DNA from: Bifidobacteriaceae bacterium
Lineage (GTDB): Bacteria; Actinomycetota; Actinomycetes; Actinomycetales; WQXJ01
DNA: 8,105 nucleotides
Reading direction: 5' to 3'
Assembly (NCBI GenBank): GCA_031256885.1
Contig: JAIRPS010000235.1
Span: 1-8,105 of the forward strand
The position numbers and the translations under genes were made by a program. How positions within the stretch are numbered: the first letter of the stretch is position 1; every line of letters starts with the position of its first letter. Below the pieces are notes generated by a model. The model searched no databases. It saw only the letters and a list, made by a program, of their open reading frames with translations, and was not told the DNA's origin. Shown piece after piece: positions 1-5,416 of the stretch.

Positions 1-606
1 CACACCAACACAGCCAGCATTGACTAAGGGGTTACCTTGATATGAGGGATCAAAAACTGTTTCACCACCAATATTCGGCAAACCTAAACAGTTGCCGTAA
101 CCACCAATTCCTGCTACCACACCATGGACTACACGAGCGGTGTCTGGGTGATCAATTCGGCCAAATCTGAGCTGATCAAGCACAGCCACCGGACGCGCCC
201 CCATCGCAATAATGTCACGCACAATTCCACCAACTCCGGTGGCTGCCCCCTGGTACGGTTCAACAAAACTGGGATGATTATGTGATTCGATCTTGAATGT
301 AACTGCCCAACCTTGACCAATATCAACCACCCCAGCATTTTCGCCAATACCGGCTAACAGGTGGCGGCGCATCGTCTCGGTGGTTTTGCCACCAAATTGT
401 TCTGTCAGGTGCTTCTTTGAGGACTTGTATGAGCAATGCTCCGACCACATCACCGAATACATGGCAAGCTCGGCGGCGGTGGGTCGCCTGCCAAGGATTT
501 GCCGAATCATCTGGTATTCGTCTGCTTTGAGACCCAGTTCAGCCCAGGGTTGGGCTTGCTCAGGAGTAGCAATGGCGGTAGCAACAGTGTCGATGGCGGC
601 AGTCAC
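1..606 (-). CDS. purL: Phosphoribosylformylglycinamidine synthase II (PurL), N-terminal part, cut by window edge
   Basis: PurL is the large subunit of FGAM synthase, a cytosolic enzyme of de novo purine synthesis. It converts FGAR, ATP and glutamine-derived ammonia to FGAM. The window holds the first 202 codons; the family is usually around 740-760 residues, so most of the gene lies off the left edge. Visible motifs, counted from the chosen start: [15 protein letters not shown] (about 53-67) with the conserved His57, IESHNHPS (about 106-113), the [12 protein letters not shown] glycine-rich ATP/FGAR region (about 120-131) and [15 protein letters not shown] (about 168-182). The start is taken as GTG at 604-606 because the protein from there ([21 protein letters not shown]) fits the N-terminus of actinobacterial PurL. 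No Shine-Dalgarno sequence precedes it, but a TACAAT box lies 7 nt upstream, which fits leaderless expression. GTG at 646-648 is an alternative start that would add 14 unlikely residues. Identification is very secure; the exact start is moderately secure. Confidence 0.95.
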   Translation of the reverse strand, partial: MTAAIDTVATAIATPEQAQPWAELGLKADEYQMIRQILGRRPTAAELAMYSVMWSEHCSYKSSKKHLTEQFGGKTTETMRRHLLAGIGENAGVVDIGQGWAVTFKIESHNHPSFVEPYQGAATGVGGIVRDIIAMGARPVAVLDQLRFGRIDHPDTARVVHGVVAGIGGYGNCLGLPNIGGETVFDPSYQGNPLVNAGCVGV

Positions 607-619
607 GCCAATGATTGTA
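604..619 (-). promoter_or_regulatory. Putative leaderless promoter of purL (-10 box TACAAT)
   Basis: On the minus strand TACAAT (complement of 614-619) differs from TATAAT at one base. It is followed by 7 nt and then the GTG start codon. A -10 box in this place puts the transcription start at or one base before the G of GTG, and there is no Shine-Dalgarno sequence. No good -35 hexamer is visible at the usual distance, which is common in actinobacterial promoters. The assignment is inferred from spacing alone. Confidence 0.45.
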
Positions 620-675
620 GAGGCTAGTTGAGCACCGGGGCACCACACATTGCGCTGCGCTGGCCTGTGCAAACC

Positions 676-719
676 AGAGCTGCGGCAGTGCCAGCTCTGT
701 TCGGCAGAACCACGAACAG
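676..719. repeat. Two overlapping inverted repeats in the purL upstream region
   Basis: The first repeat has 7-bp arms AGAGCTG (676-682) and CAGCTCT (692-698) around a 9-nt loop. The second has 7-bp arms CTGTTCG (697-703) and CGAACAG (713-719) around a 9-nt loop. They share bases 697-698, so both cannot form fully at once. No T-run follows on either strand, so neither is a convincing intrinsic terminator. They lie between the stop of the ATPase remnant (739) and the purL start (606). The rest of the 607-738 gap shows nothing but the purL promoter box. Confidence 0.4.
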
Positions 720-738
720 CCTTACATTATCAGGCTGA

Positions 739-1623
739 TCAGGCAGTTTCCTTCAGTTGCGGGCATTGCCAAAGGGTGGAGATTGGGGTGGCCACAATGT
801 TGTGACTGAGCATGAAGGAACTTGGTCCCGTGTGTAGAACAATTCCTCCCAAAAAGTCTTTGCCGAGTCGGTCACGTAACCAGATCAAGTGTCGCGCATC
901 ATCCAAACTGGGTGCGGCGGTTGCTTTGACCTCAATGGCTATCACTTGACCGCGCGGCAGTTCAATGATCAGGTCAACCTCATGACGCCCACCTTTGTCA
1001 CGTAAGTGGAATAGTCGCAGCGGACGAGCTTGGATGGCCAGTTCGGGACGAAGTTGCATTGCCACAAAAGTGTCGAGGACGGCACCGAGAATGGCCGGGT
1101 CTTGTGCGGCAGCATCCGTATCAACGCCCAGCAGGTGCATGAACAAACCGCTGTCTAAAACGTAACGTTTGGGTAATGCTGCCAACCGGTCTAACCGATC
1201 TGACCGCCAGGCTGAGACACGTTCCGAGAAAAAGACCGCTTCCAGCAAATCCTCATATACCCCAGCTGTGTGTTTACTGATACCAGCAGCGTCACGTAAA
1301 GTTGCCTGTTCAACAATCCGCGATGAGTTCACTGCTACTGCCTGAACAAAACGGGCAAACTTGGCCGGGTCAGGGTCCAGGCCTGCCAGTTTGACATCGT
1401 TAGTGGTTAGTTCAGCTAAGTAGGCAGCTAGCCAACGGTCTCGGGTTTGACTAGTTGAGCGGTTAACCACCACGTCAGGGAATCCACCAACTACCGCTAA
1501 ATCTAAATAGTCAAACACCGTCAGCGCGGACGGTGGCGTGTTGGCAAAGTCGGTTACCCCATAACGCAGCCGCTCAAAGAATGTTGCCCCTCTGGACCAG
1601 ACATCATTGCCCCTCTGGACCAC
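739..1623 (-). pseudogene. 5'-truncated DUF4143-type ATPase (C-terminal domain remnant)
   Basis: The 294-codon frame matches the C-terminal two thirds of the AAA_14/DUF4143 family of ATPases, which are typically about 400-430 residues. Visible features: the GGFP motif that begins the DUF4143 part (46-49), a winged-helix-like segment (about 103-132), and a PD-(D/E)XK-like core with EVDLII (Asp217) and IEVKA (Glu231, Lys233). The whole N-terminal AAA domain, including the Walker A and Walker B motifs, is absent. The frame opens with a GTG 9 bp after the thrE stop, inside a 16-bp direct repeat, and no Shine-Dalgarno sequence precedes it. Residues 1-14 are encoded by that repeat and look unrelated to the family; homology seems to begin near FFERL (15-19). 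It is most likely a decayed gene. A remnant that is translated by coupling to thrE cannot be excluded, since the surviving frame contains no stop. Confidence 0.75.
1584..1622. repeat. 16-bp direct repeat at the truncation point of the ATPase remnant
   Basis: TTGCCCCTCTGGACCA occurs at 1584-1599 and again, identical, at 1607-1622, with a start-to-start distance of 23 bp (7 bp between copies). The repeat sits where the DUF4143-type gene loses its N-terminal domain and ends 10 bp from the thrE stop codon. Such a pair could be the end of a lost insertion element, a transposase-binding repeat, or a duplication made at a deletion junction. I do not recognise the sequence as the end of a specific element. 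Confidence 0.7.
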
Positions 1624-1632
1624 TTGGCAAAG

Positions 1633-2913
1633 CTAGTTGAGCGGTTGGCGACGGTCAAACATCCACCGGCGATCCGTCATCGTGCGGGCAGCAGCTAAGC
1701 CAATTGCCATACCGACTATTTGAAACACGGCTACTGATGCATTGTCGACCATATCTGAGGTGGCTCCTTTTGAGAAAAAGATCAGTGCACGGAAAGCCGC
1801 CACTCCCGGCACCATGATCAAAGCTGCCGGTACCGCCATGGCCAAATAACTGGTCCGCCAACGCCCCGAAACCACGGTTGCCCCCAAACCAATCACCAAT
1901 GCAGTGATCAATGATGTCAGCCAGCCAGAAACAGCCCAGTGCAGCAGCACTAAACGAAGCAGATTTGCAACCAAACCAATGCAACCGGCTCGCAACGCGC
2001 AACTCCAGGTGGCGTTGAACATTGCGGAAAAACCAGCCACACCAATAAACGAAGCTGCCGCATGGAGCAACCACCAGATCGCTGTGGGCAAACTGGGTTC
2101 GGTTAATGGCAAGGGTTCAAGATCAACCGCCCAGGTCACTGCCATTAGACCGCCACTGGCTGCGAGCAGCAAAGTTGCCGCATAGGCTAAACGTGACAGT
2201 CCAGCGCTGAAATCAGTTTTTGCCATATCGAGAGCCGAAGTCACTAATGGAAAACCCGGTACTAAATACAGCAAAGCAGCAACGTAGGCTGCTTCGTGAT
2301 CGCCCGCCGCGTGGCCAAATGCCGCAACAACTCCCACATACAAAAATGCTGTGAGCAAACTGGCTGCTAATGTGCCCACATACTGGTTGAAGCGCCGCCG
2401 TCCCAGCACTTGACGCAACCATTGGCCGGCAAAGGAGGCAACCGCCACGCCAGCTAACTCAACCAATCCGCAACCAGCCAGGTAAGCGAAAGCAGTGCAG
2501 GCCGCAGCGGTCACAGCAGCATTTGCGGGCGGTGTGAAAAGTGGTTTTTTGGCATCAATCGCATCCAGAGCTTGTTCCACTTCTTGGGGCGAAGTCCCTG
2601 GTGTTAATGCGTGAACCATCCGGCCAATCGCTGCCAGCTTGTGTGCGTTGACGCCAATAAAGTGAACCTGGCCAACCTGGGTGCGAAAACGCGGGCCTTG
2701 AAACAGTGTGACAGTCACCTCGGACAAGGTGACCTGCGATTGAATCCAGTCAAGACCGATTGCTGCTGCCACCAGTTCCATTGATGTGCGCACCTGATAA
2801 GAATCAGCGCCGGTAGTCATTAAGGCTTTTCCGGTGCGGACCACCGCATGGGCTTCAGCAGCTAAGTTTTTCGATCCCGGTGAGCCGTCACGGTAGTGAT
2901 GGGAGCGGCGCAT
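1633..2913 (-). CDS. thrE: Threonine/serine exporter family protein (ThrE-like)
   Basis: The 426-residue membrane protein belongs to the ThrE family (ThrE and ThrE_2 domains fused), which in corynebacteria exports threonine and serine; the substrate here is inferred. A soluble N-terminal part (about 15-125) carries the family pattern TTGADSYQVRTSMELVAAAIGL (33-54) and LSEVTVTLFQ (63-72). It is followed by about ten hydrophobic segments (near 131-147, 150-165, 178-200, 207-226, 242-261, 279-299, 308-328, 331-349, 355-380 and 392-410). Each membrane half carries a proline-glycine motif: YLVPGFPLVTSALD (216-229) and LIMVPGVAAFRAL (365-377). The start at 2911-2913 is chosen because AAAGG lies 5 nt upstream and family similarity begins after it. 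The frame stays open to an ATG at 2967, but that would add 18 residues inside purA with no support. The gene begins 10 nt after the purA stop and is almost certainly cotranscribed with it. The C-terminus looks complete. Confidence 0.87.
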   Translation of the reverse strand: MRRSHHYRDGSPGSKNLAAEAHAVVRTGKALMTTGADSYQVRTSMELVAAAIGLDWIQSQVTLSEVTVTLFQGPRFRTQVGQVHFIGVNAHKLAAIGRMVHALTPGTSPQEVEQALDAIDAKKPLFTPPANAAVTAAACTAFAYLAGCGLVELAGVAVASFAGQWLRQVLGRRRFNQYVGTLAASLLTAFLYVGVVAAFGHAAGDHEAAYVAALLYLVPGFPLVTSALDMAKTDFSAGLSRLAYAATLLLAASGGLMAVTWAVDLEPLPLTEPSLPTAIWWLLHAAASFIGVAGFSAMFNATWSCALRAGCIGLVANLLRLVLLHWAVSGWLTSLITALVIGLGATVVSGRWRTSYLAMAVPAALIMVPGVAAFRALIFFSKGATSDMVDNASVAVFQIVGMAIGLAAARTMTDRRWMFDRRQPLN

Positions 2914-2918
2914 GGTTA

Positions 2919-2924
2919 CCTTTC
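2919..2924 (-). promoter_or_regulatory. Ribosome binding site that fixes the thrE start
   Basis: On the minus strand GAAAGG overlaps the last base of the purA stop codon TAG (2924-2926) and is followed by TAACC and then ATG. The 5-nt spacing and the overlap with the stop suggest translational coupling of thrE to purA. They also argue against the upstream ATG at 2967 within purA. Confidence 0.7.
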
Positions 2925-4216
2925 TAATGTGACGGCAACAGTTCGTGGCGCTGAATAATGGCGTCACGGCCAGGCCCCACGCCTATAACGGAGATCCGGC
3001 AACCGGAAAGCTCTTCGATTGCCTCAACATACCGCCTGGCTGCGGGGGGTAAATCCGCAAAGTCCCGCGCACCCGTGATGTCATCTGTCCAACCATCAAA
3101 GTATTCGTAAACCGGCTTGGCATGGTGTATGTCAGACTGTGAAACAGGCAACTCATCAAAACGCTGACCAGCAATTTCATAGGCAACTGCAACAGGAATG
3201 CGTGGCCAGCCAGTGAGCACATCAAGTTTTGTCAAAACAATATCGGTCAAGCCATTGATCCGTGTGGCATAACGCGCCACCAATGCGTCGTACCAACCGC
3301 AGCGACGCGGGCGACCAGTGGTGGTGCCAAACTCATGGCCAGCTTGCCGCAACTTTTCGCCATCGGCATCGTGTAATTCAGTGGGGAAAGGACCGGCCCC
3401 CACCCGGGTGACATAGGCTTTAGCCACCGCAGCGACCCGATCAATGCGCTGTGGCCCAATCCCTGAACCAGTTGCCGCACCTCCAGCAGTTGCCGACGAT
3501 GACGTCACAAAAGGATAAGTGCCGTGGTCAACATCGAGCATGGTGGCCTGGCAGCCTTCGAGTAAAACGGTTTGTCCCGCGTCGAGCGCCTGGTTAAGCA
3601 GCAAACTGGTGTCAGTGACCATTGGCTCGAGACGTGCGGTATGCATCCGCAGTTCATCGAATACAGCATCAGGGGAAATTGCCCGCCGGTTATACACCTT
3701 AACCAGTAACTGGTTTTTCTGATCGAGCGCCGCTACCACTTTTTGGCGCAAGATTGAGGCATCAAACAAGTCTTGTACGCGGATGCCTACTCGCGTCATT
3801 TTGTCGGCATAGGTTGGGCCAATTCCCCTGCCAGTGGTACCAATTTGGCGTTTGCCGAGAAAGCGCTCTGTCACTTTGTCAATGGTTCGGTTGTACGAAG
3901 GAATGATGTGCGCATTGGCACTGATCTTGAGACGTGATGTATCAACCCCGCGACGTGCTAGATCAGTCAGCTCAGCAAAAAGCACATCCAGATCAATCAC
4001 CACACCGTTGCCGATCACTGGCGTTACTCCTGGTGAGAGAATGCCGCTGGGCAACAGATGCAAGGCATACTGTTGATCGCCAATCACAACGGTATGGCCA
4101 GCGTTGTTGCCGCCGTTGTATTTCACTACGTAGTCAACTTGACTGCCCAGCAAATCGGTGGCTTTACCTTTACCTTCATCCCCCCACTGTGCACCGATCA
4201 CGGCGATTGCTGGCAT
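2924..4216 (-). CDS. purA: Adenylosuccinate synthetase (PurA)
   Basis: PurA is the cytosolic enzyme that joins IMP and aspartate with GTP to form adenylosuccinate, the first step from IMP to AMP. At 430 residues it has the usual family length. Visible motifs: the GDEGKGK phosphate loop (12-18) with catalytic Asp13, NNAGHTV with catalytic His41, the IMP-site signature [11 protein letters not shown] (126-136), [20 protein letters not shown] (220-239), [12 protein letters not shown] (297-308) and the guanine-recognition motif TKLD (329-332). The change from the common EGAQGT to EGCQAT is a known actinobacterial-type variation (usually EGSQAT) and not a defect. The ATG at 4214-4216 is preceded by GAAAGGA with a 7-nt spacer, a good ribosome binding site. 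thrE follows after a 10-nt gap. Upstream is a long non-coding region with a divergent small transcription unit. purA and purL serve the same pathway but are separated by thrE and a pseudogene. Confidence 0.97.
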   Translation of the reverse strand: MPAIAVIGAQWGDEGKGKATDLLGSQVDYVVKYNGGNNAGHTVVIGDQQYALHLLPSGILSPGVTPVIGNGVVIDLDVLFAELTDLARRGVDTSRLKISANAHIIPSYNRTIDKVTERFLGKRQIGTTGRGIGPTYADKMTRVGIRVQDLFDASILRQKVVAALDQKNQLLVKVYNRRAISPDAVFDELRMHTARLEPMVTDTSLLLNQALDAGQTVLLEGCQATMLDVDHGTYPFVTSSSATAGGAATGSGIGPQRIDRVAAVAKAYVTRVGAGPFPTELHDADGEKLRQAGHEFGTTTGRPRRCGWYDALVARYATRINGLTDIVLTKLDVLTGWPRIPVAVAYEIAGQRFDELPVSQSDIHHAKPVYEYFDGWTDDITGARDFADLPPAARRYVEAIEELSGCRISVIGVGPGRDAIIQRHELLPSH

Positions 4217-4258
4217 GAACTGGTCCTTTCTGCCAAAACTGGTGATTTTCTCACTCCT

Positions 4259-4264
4259 AGTTTA
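4259..4264 (-). promoter_or_regulatory. Possible -10 box of the purA-thrE unit
   Basis: TAAACT on the minus strand fits the actinobacterial TANNNT -10 pattern. It would start transcription near 4252, giving a 5' leader of about 36 nt that includes the purA ribosome binding site. No recognisable -35 hexamer lies 16-19 bp upstream. This is the best candidate in the stretch just before purA, but weak. No known riboswitch class is recognisable in the leader. Confidence 0.3.
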
Positions 4265-4301
4265 GCGGTGGCTTGACTGACTTGGCTGTCAGACAGTTCT
4301 G

Positions 4302-4352
4302 GCCGGTTTGGTCGCCCAAAACTGTGCCGTAAGGCTGCTTGACCAGGCCGGT
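4302..4352 (+). other. Possible nested RNA hairpin with GNRA loop (plus strand)
   Basis: Arms 4303-4313 (CCGGTTTGGTC) and 4341-4351 (GACCAGGCCGG) can form 11 continuous pairs, two of them G-U, as plus-strand RNA. A further G-U pair between 4302 and 4352 extends the stem. The loop contains a second small stem, GCC-GTAA-GGC (4326-4335), capped by a GNRA-type tetraloop. On the minus strand the same arms have two mismatches, so any RNA structure would favour plus-strand transcription. No promoter for such a transcript is evident, and a chance structure is quite possible. Confidence 0.25.
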
Positions 4353-4405
4353 AACCGCAGCAATGGAGCCTGTGCGACGGTTAACTGATCAGCATTCTTC
4401 CCCCG

Positions 4406-4430
4406 CAAATGTAACGATTTGGTAACAAAT
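4406..4430. promoter_or_regulatory. GTAAC direct repeats, candidate response-regulator (MtrA-like) operator
   Basis: GTAAC occurs at 4411-4415 and 4422-4426, 11 bp apart or about one helical turn. The copies are interleaved with the inverted repeats CAAAT/ATTTG at 4406-4410/4417-4421 and ATTTG/CAAAT at 4417-4421/4426-4430. Tandem GTAAC pairs are typical of sites bound by the actinobacterial OmpR-family regulator MtrA. The site lies about 35 bp upstream of the TATGAT box at 4465-4470, a suitable activator position for the plus-strand unit. It also lies about 190 bp upstream of purA. The regulator's identity is an inference. Confidence 0.4.
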
Positions 4431-4464
4431 GTTGGATCTGTACTCAAAACCGCAAACACTCGTC

Positions 4465-4470
4465 TATGAT
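4465..4470 (+). promoter_or_regulatory. -10 box TATGAT of the plus-strand small transcription unit
   Basis: TATGAT differs from TATAAT at one base and is followed by 5 nt and an ATG at 4476-4478. Transcription would therefore start at or next to that ATG. The region 16-19 bp upstream (around 4440-4448) has no TTGACA-like hexamer, so activation from the GTAAC repeats is plausible. Support comes from the strong terminator on the same strand about 75-100 bp downstream. Confidence 0.5.
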
Positions 4471-4475
4471 GGTTC

Positions 4476-4499
4476 ATGGACGTCCGCACCCGCGGCTAA
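4476..4499 (+). CDS. Seven-codon leader peptide candidate, leaderless
   Basis: ATG GAC GTC CGC ACC CGC GGC TAA encodes MDVRTRG. Its ATG lies 5 nt after the TATGAT box, so it would be the 5' end of the transcript, and it ends 20 nt before the first G-rich attenuator segment at 4520. A ribosome on this ORF could in principle influence which downstream hairpin forms. Arg is the only repeated notable residue (two of seven codons), which is too few to name an amino-acid signal. Coding is inferred from position only. Confidence 0.35.
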   Translation: MDVRTRG

Positions 4500-4539
4500 C
4501 GATGTTGCTGGCGGAGGGCAGAGGGCGTCCCCCTCTTCA

Positions 4540-4573
4540 GGGGGGAGTCGTAGCGGCTCCCCCCTTTTTCTTT
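4540..4573 (+). terminator. Strong intrinsic terminator
   Basis: Arms 4540-4550 (GGGGGGAGTCG) and 4554-4564 (CGGCTCCCCCC) form an 11-bp stem with one G-U pair and a 3-nt loop (TAG). The stem is followed directly by TTTTTCTTT (4565-4573). The T-run exists only on the plus strand, so it ends transcripts running towards menG and not menG itself. The only plausible source of plus-strand transcripts nearby is the TATGAT promoter at 4465. Confidence 0.85.
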
Positions 4574-4630
4574 GCAGTGTGGGCTGCTTTACAGTGCCAG
4601 CGCCATCTTGCGGTGAAGCTGCTGCCCAGC

Positions 4631-5329
4631 TCAGTCTGCAGCACCACGCCAAGCGCGATGCAAAGCGACAACCCCAGTTGACAAATCACGGTACGACACC
4701 CGCCGCCAACCGGCCTGACTGATCAAATCAGCCACTGCCCTTTGGTCTGGCCAAGCAATAATCGACTCCGCCAAATACTGATAAGCCGCTGCTGAGCCGG
4801 TTGCCAGACGCGCCAACAAAGGTAGGCCGAGCTGCAAGTAAAGCCGATGCGCCCAACCAAGGCAATCGTTACCGGGCGGCGAAAACTCGCAAATCACCAA
4901 ACGGCCTCCCGGTTTGGTGACTCGCCACATTTCACGCAAACCCGCCAACGGGTCAGCCAAGTTACGTAAACCAAAAGACACGGTCACAACATCAAACGTC
5001 TCATCCACAAACGGTAAATCGGTGGCGTCCGCCAGTACTAATGCCGCCGGCACAGCTCGTTTAGCGGCCACCGCCAGCATGCCCGCTGACCGATCCGCGC
5101 ACACAACATTGGCACCCAATTCGGCTAAAGCGATAGCTGATGTACCTGTGCCGCCAGCCAAGTCAAGCACCCGTTCCCCCGGCAGGGGGTCAATCGCTTT
5201 GACTGTGGCTCGCCGCCAATAACTGTCCAAACCAACTGACAAAATCCGGTTAACTTTGTCATAACATTCCGCTACCTGGTCAAACATGGCTGTGACAGTT
5301 GGCGGACTCTTTGTCAGGTCAGCACGCAT
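4631..5329 (-). CDS. menG: Demethylmenaquinone methyltransferase (MenG/UbiE family)
   Basis: This SAM-dependent methyltransferase of 232 residues carries out the last step of menaquinone synthesis, methylating demethylmenaquinone at the membrane surface. Visible motifs: MFDQVAECYDKVNRILSVG (15-33), the SAM-binding glycine loop VLDLAGGTGTSA (54-65), the acidic ribose-contact region VCADRSAGML (76-85), the UbiE signature TVSFGLRNLADP (116-127), KPGGRLVICEFS (139-150) and YQYLAESI (183-190). The start at 5327-5329 is chosen because AGGA lies 6 nt upstream and MRADLTKSP fits the family. ATG at 5345-5347 lacks a ribosome binding site, and the frame's further extension to 5677 runs through menF and has low-quality sequence. 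There is no ubiquinone pathway gene here and menF is adjacent, so MenG is preferred over UbiE. It is divergent from menF across an 87-bp gap. Confidence 0.95.
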   Translation of the reverse strand: MRADLTKSPPTVTAMFDQVAECYDKVNRILSVGLDSYWRRATVKAIDPLPGERVLDLAGGTGTSAIALAELGANVVCADRSAGMLAVAAKRAVPAALVLADATDLPFVDETFDVVTVSFGLRNLADPLAGLREMWRVTKPGGRLVICEFSPPGNDCLGWAHRLYLQLGLPLLARLATGSAAAYQYLAESIIAWPDQRAVADLISQAGWRRVSYRDLSTGVVALHRAWRGAAD

Positions 5330-5416
5330 CCGCCAATCCTGCCACATTAGCAAGCAGTCAGGCAGCAACTCAGACCTCGCCCATACGCAGGCCCGGCACA
5401 CTACGCTTGACCGGCG
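5330..5416. promoter_or_regulatory. Divergent menG-menF promoter region
   Basis: The 87 bp between the two start codons must hold promoters for both genes. Towards menG, TAATGT (complement of 5345-5350) fits TANNNT but leaves only about 15 nt to the ATG. Towards menF, TACGCT (5402-5407) lies 9 nt before the ATG, which has no Shine-Dalgarno sequence, so menF may be leaderless or nearly so. Neither side has a convincing -35 hexamer. Specific boxes are weak guesses. Confidence 0.35.

Larger units (their letters stand above)
4476..4573 (+). ncRNA. Candidate small RNA or orphan attenuator leader
   Basis: Between the TATGAT box and the T-run at 4565-4573 lies a unit of roughly 95 nt. It contains a seven-codon ORF and four alternately complementary segments: AGAGGG (4520-4525), CCCCCTCT (4529-4536), GGGGGGAG (4540-4547) and CTCCCCCC (4557-4564). 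Segment 1 can pair with 2, 2 with 3, and 3 with 4. Only the 3:4 pairing forms the terminator, so the layout matches a transcription attenuator. No plus-strand gene follows: 57 bp further on, the region is occupied by menG on the opposite strand. The product may thus be a free-standing small RNA, or the leader of a gene that has been lost. The C-rich runs recall the actinobacterial 6C RNA class, but I cannot confirm the 6C layout of C-runs in hairpin loops. Confidence 0.5.
4217..4630. other. 414-bp non-coding region between menG stop and purA start
   Basis: No frame here resembles a known protein; the short frames found are unsupported. The region contains the purA -10 candidate (4259-4264), a possible plus-strand hairpin (4302-4352), GTAAC repeats (4406-4430) and the terminated plus-strand unit (4465-4573). 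The last 57 bp before the menG stop (4574-4630) show no clear terminator for menG; only a weak, interrupted GGGC/GCCC stem is seen. Confidence 0.7.

Noticed and set aside
380..631. Plus-strand short frames antisense to purL
   Set aside because: Shadows of the purL coding frame, which carries clear PurL motifs on the minus strand.
2914..2967. 18-residue upstream extension of thrE overlapping purA
   Set aside because: The ATG at 2913 has an AAAGG site 5 nt upstream; the extension is shared with purA coding sequence and is not family-like.
3500..3570. PurA EGCQATML in place of the common EGAQGTLL as a possible active-site defect
   Set aside because: EGxQAT is a normal actinobacterial form, and the other catalytic residues (Asp13, His41) are present.
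4217..4300. Riboswitch in the purA leader
   Set aside because: No purine or other known riboswitch core is recognisable and the likely leader is only about 36 nt.
4476..4573. Firm call of a 6C RNA
   Set aside because: The class is defined by C-runs in the loops of two hairpins. Here the six-C run forms the terminator stem and the five-C run is mostly in stems, so only a loose resemblance is claimed.
4429..4722. Overlapping short frames across the 4.4-4.7 kb non-coding region on both strands
   Set aside because: They run through the terminator and the menG end, give low-complexity peptides and have no ribosome binding site or recognisable domain.
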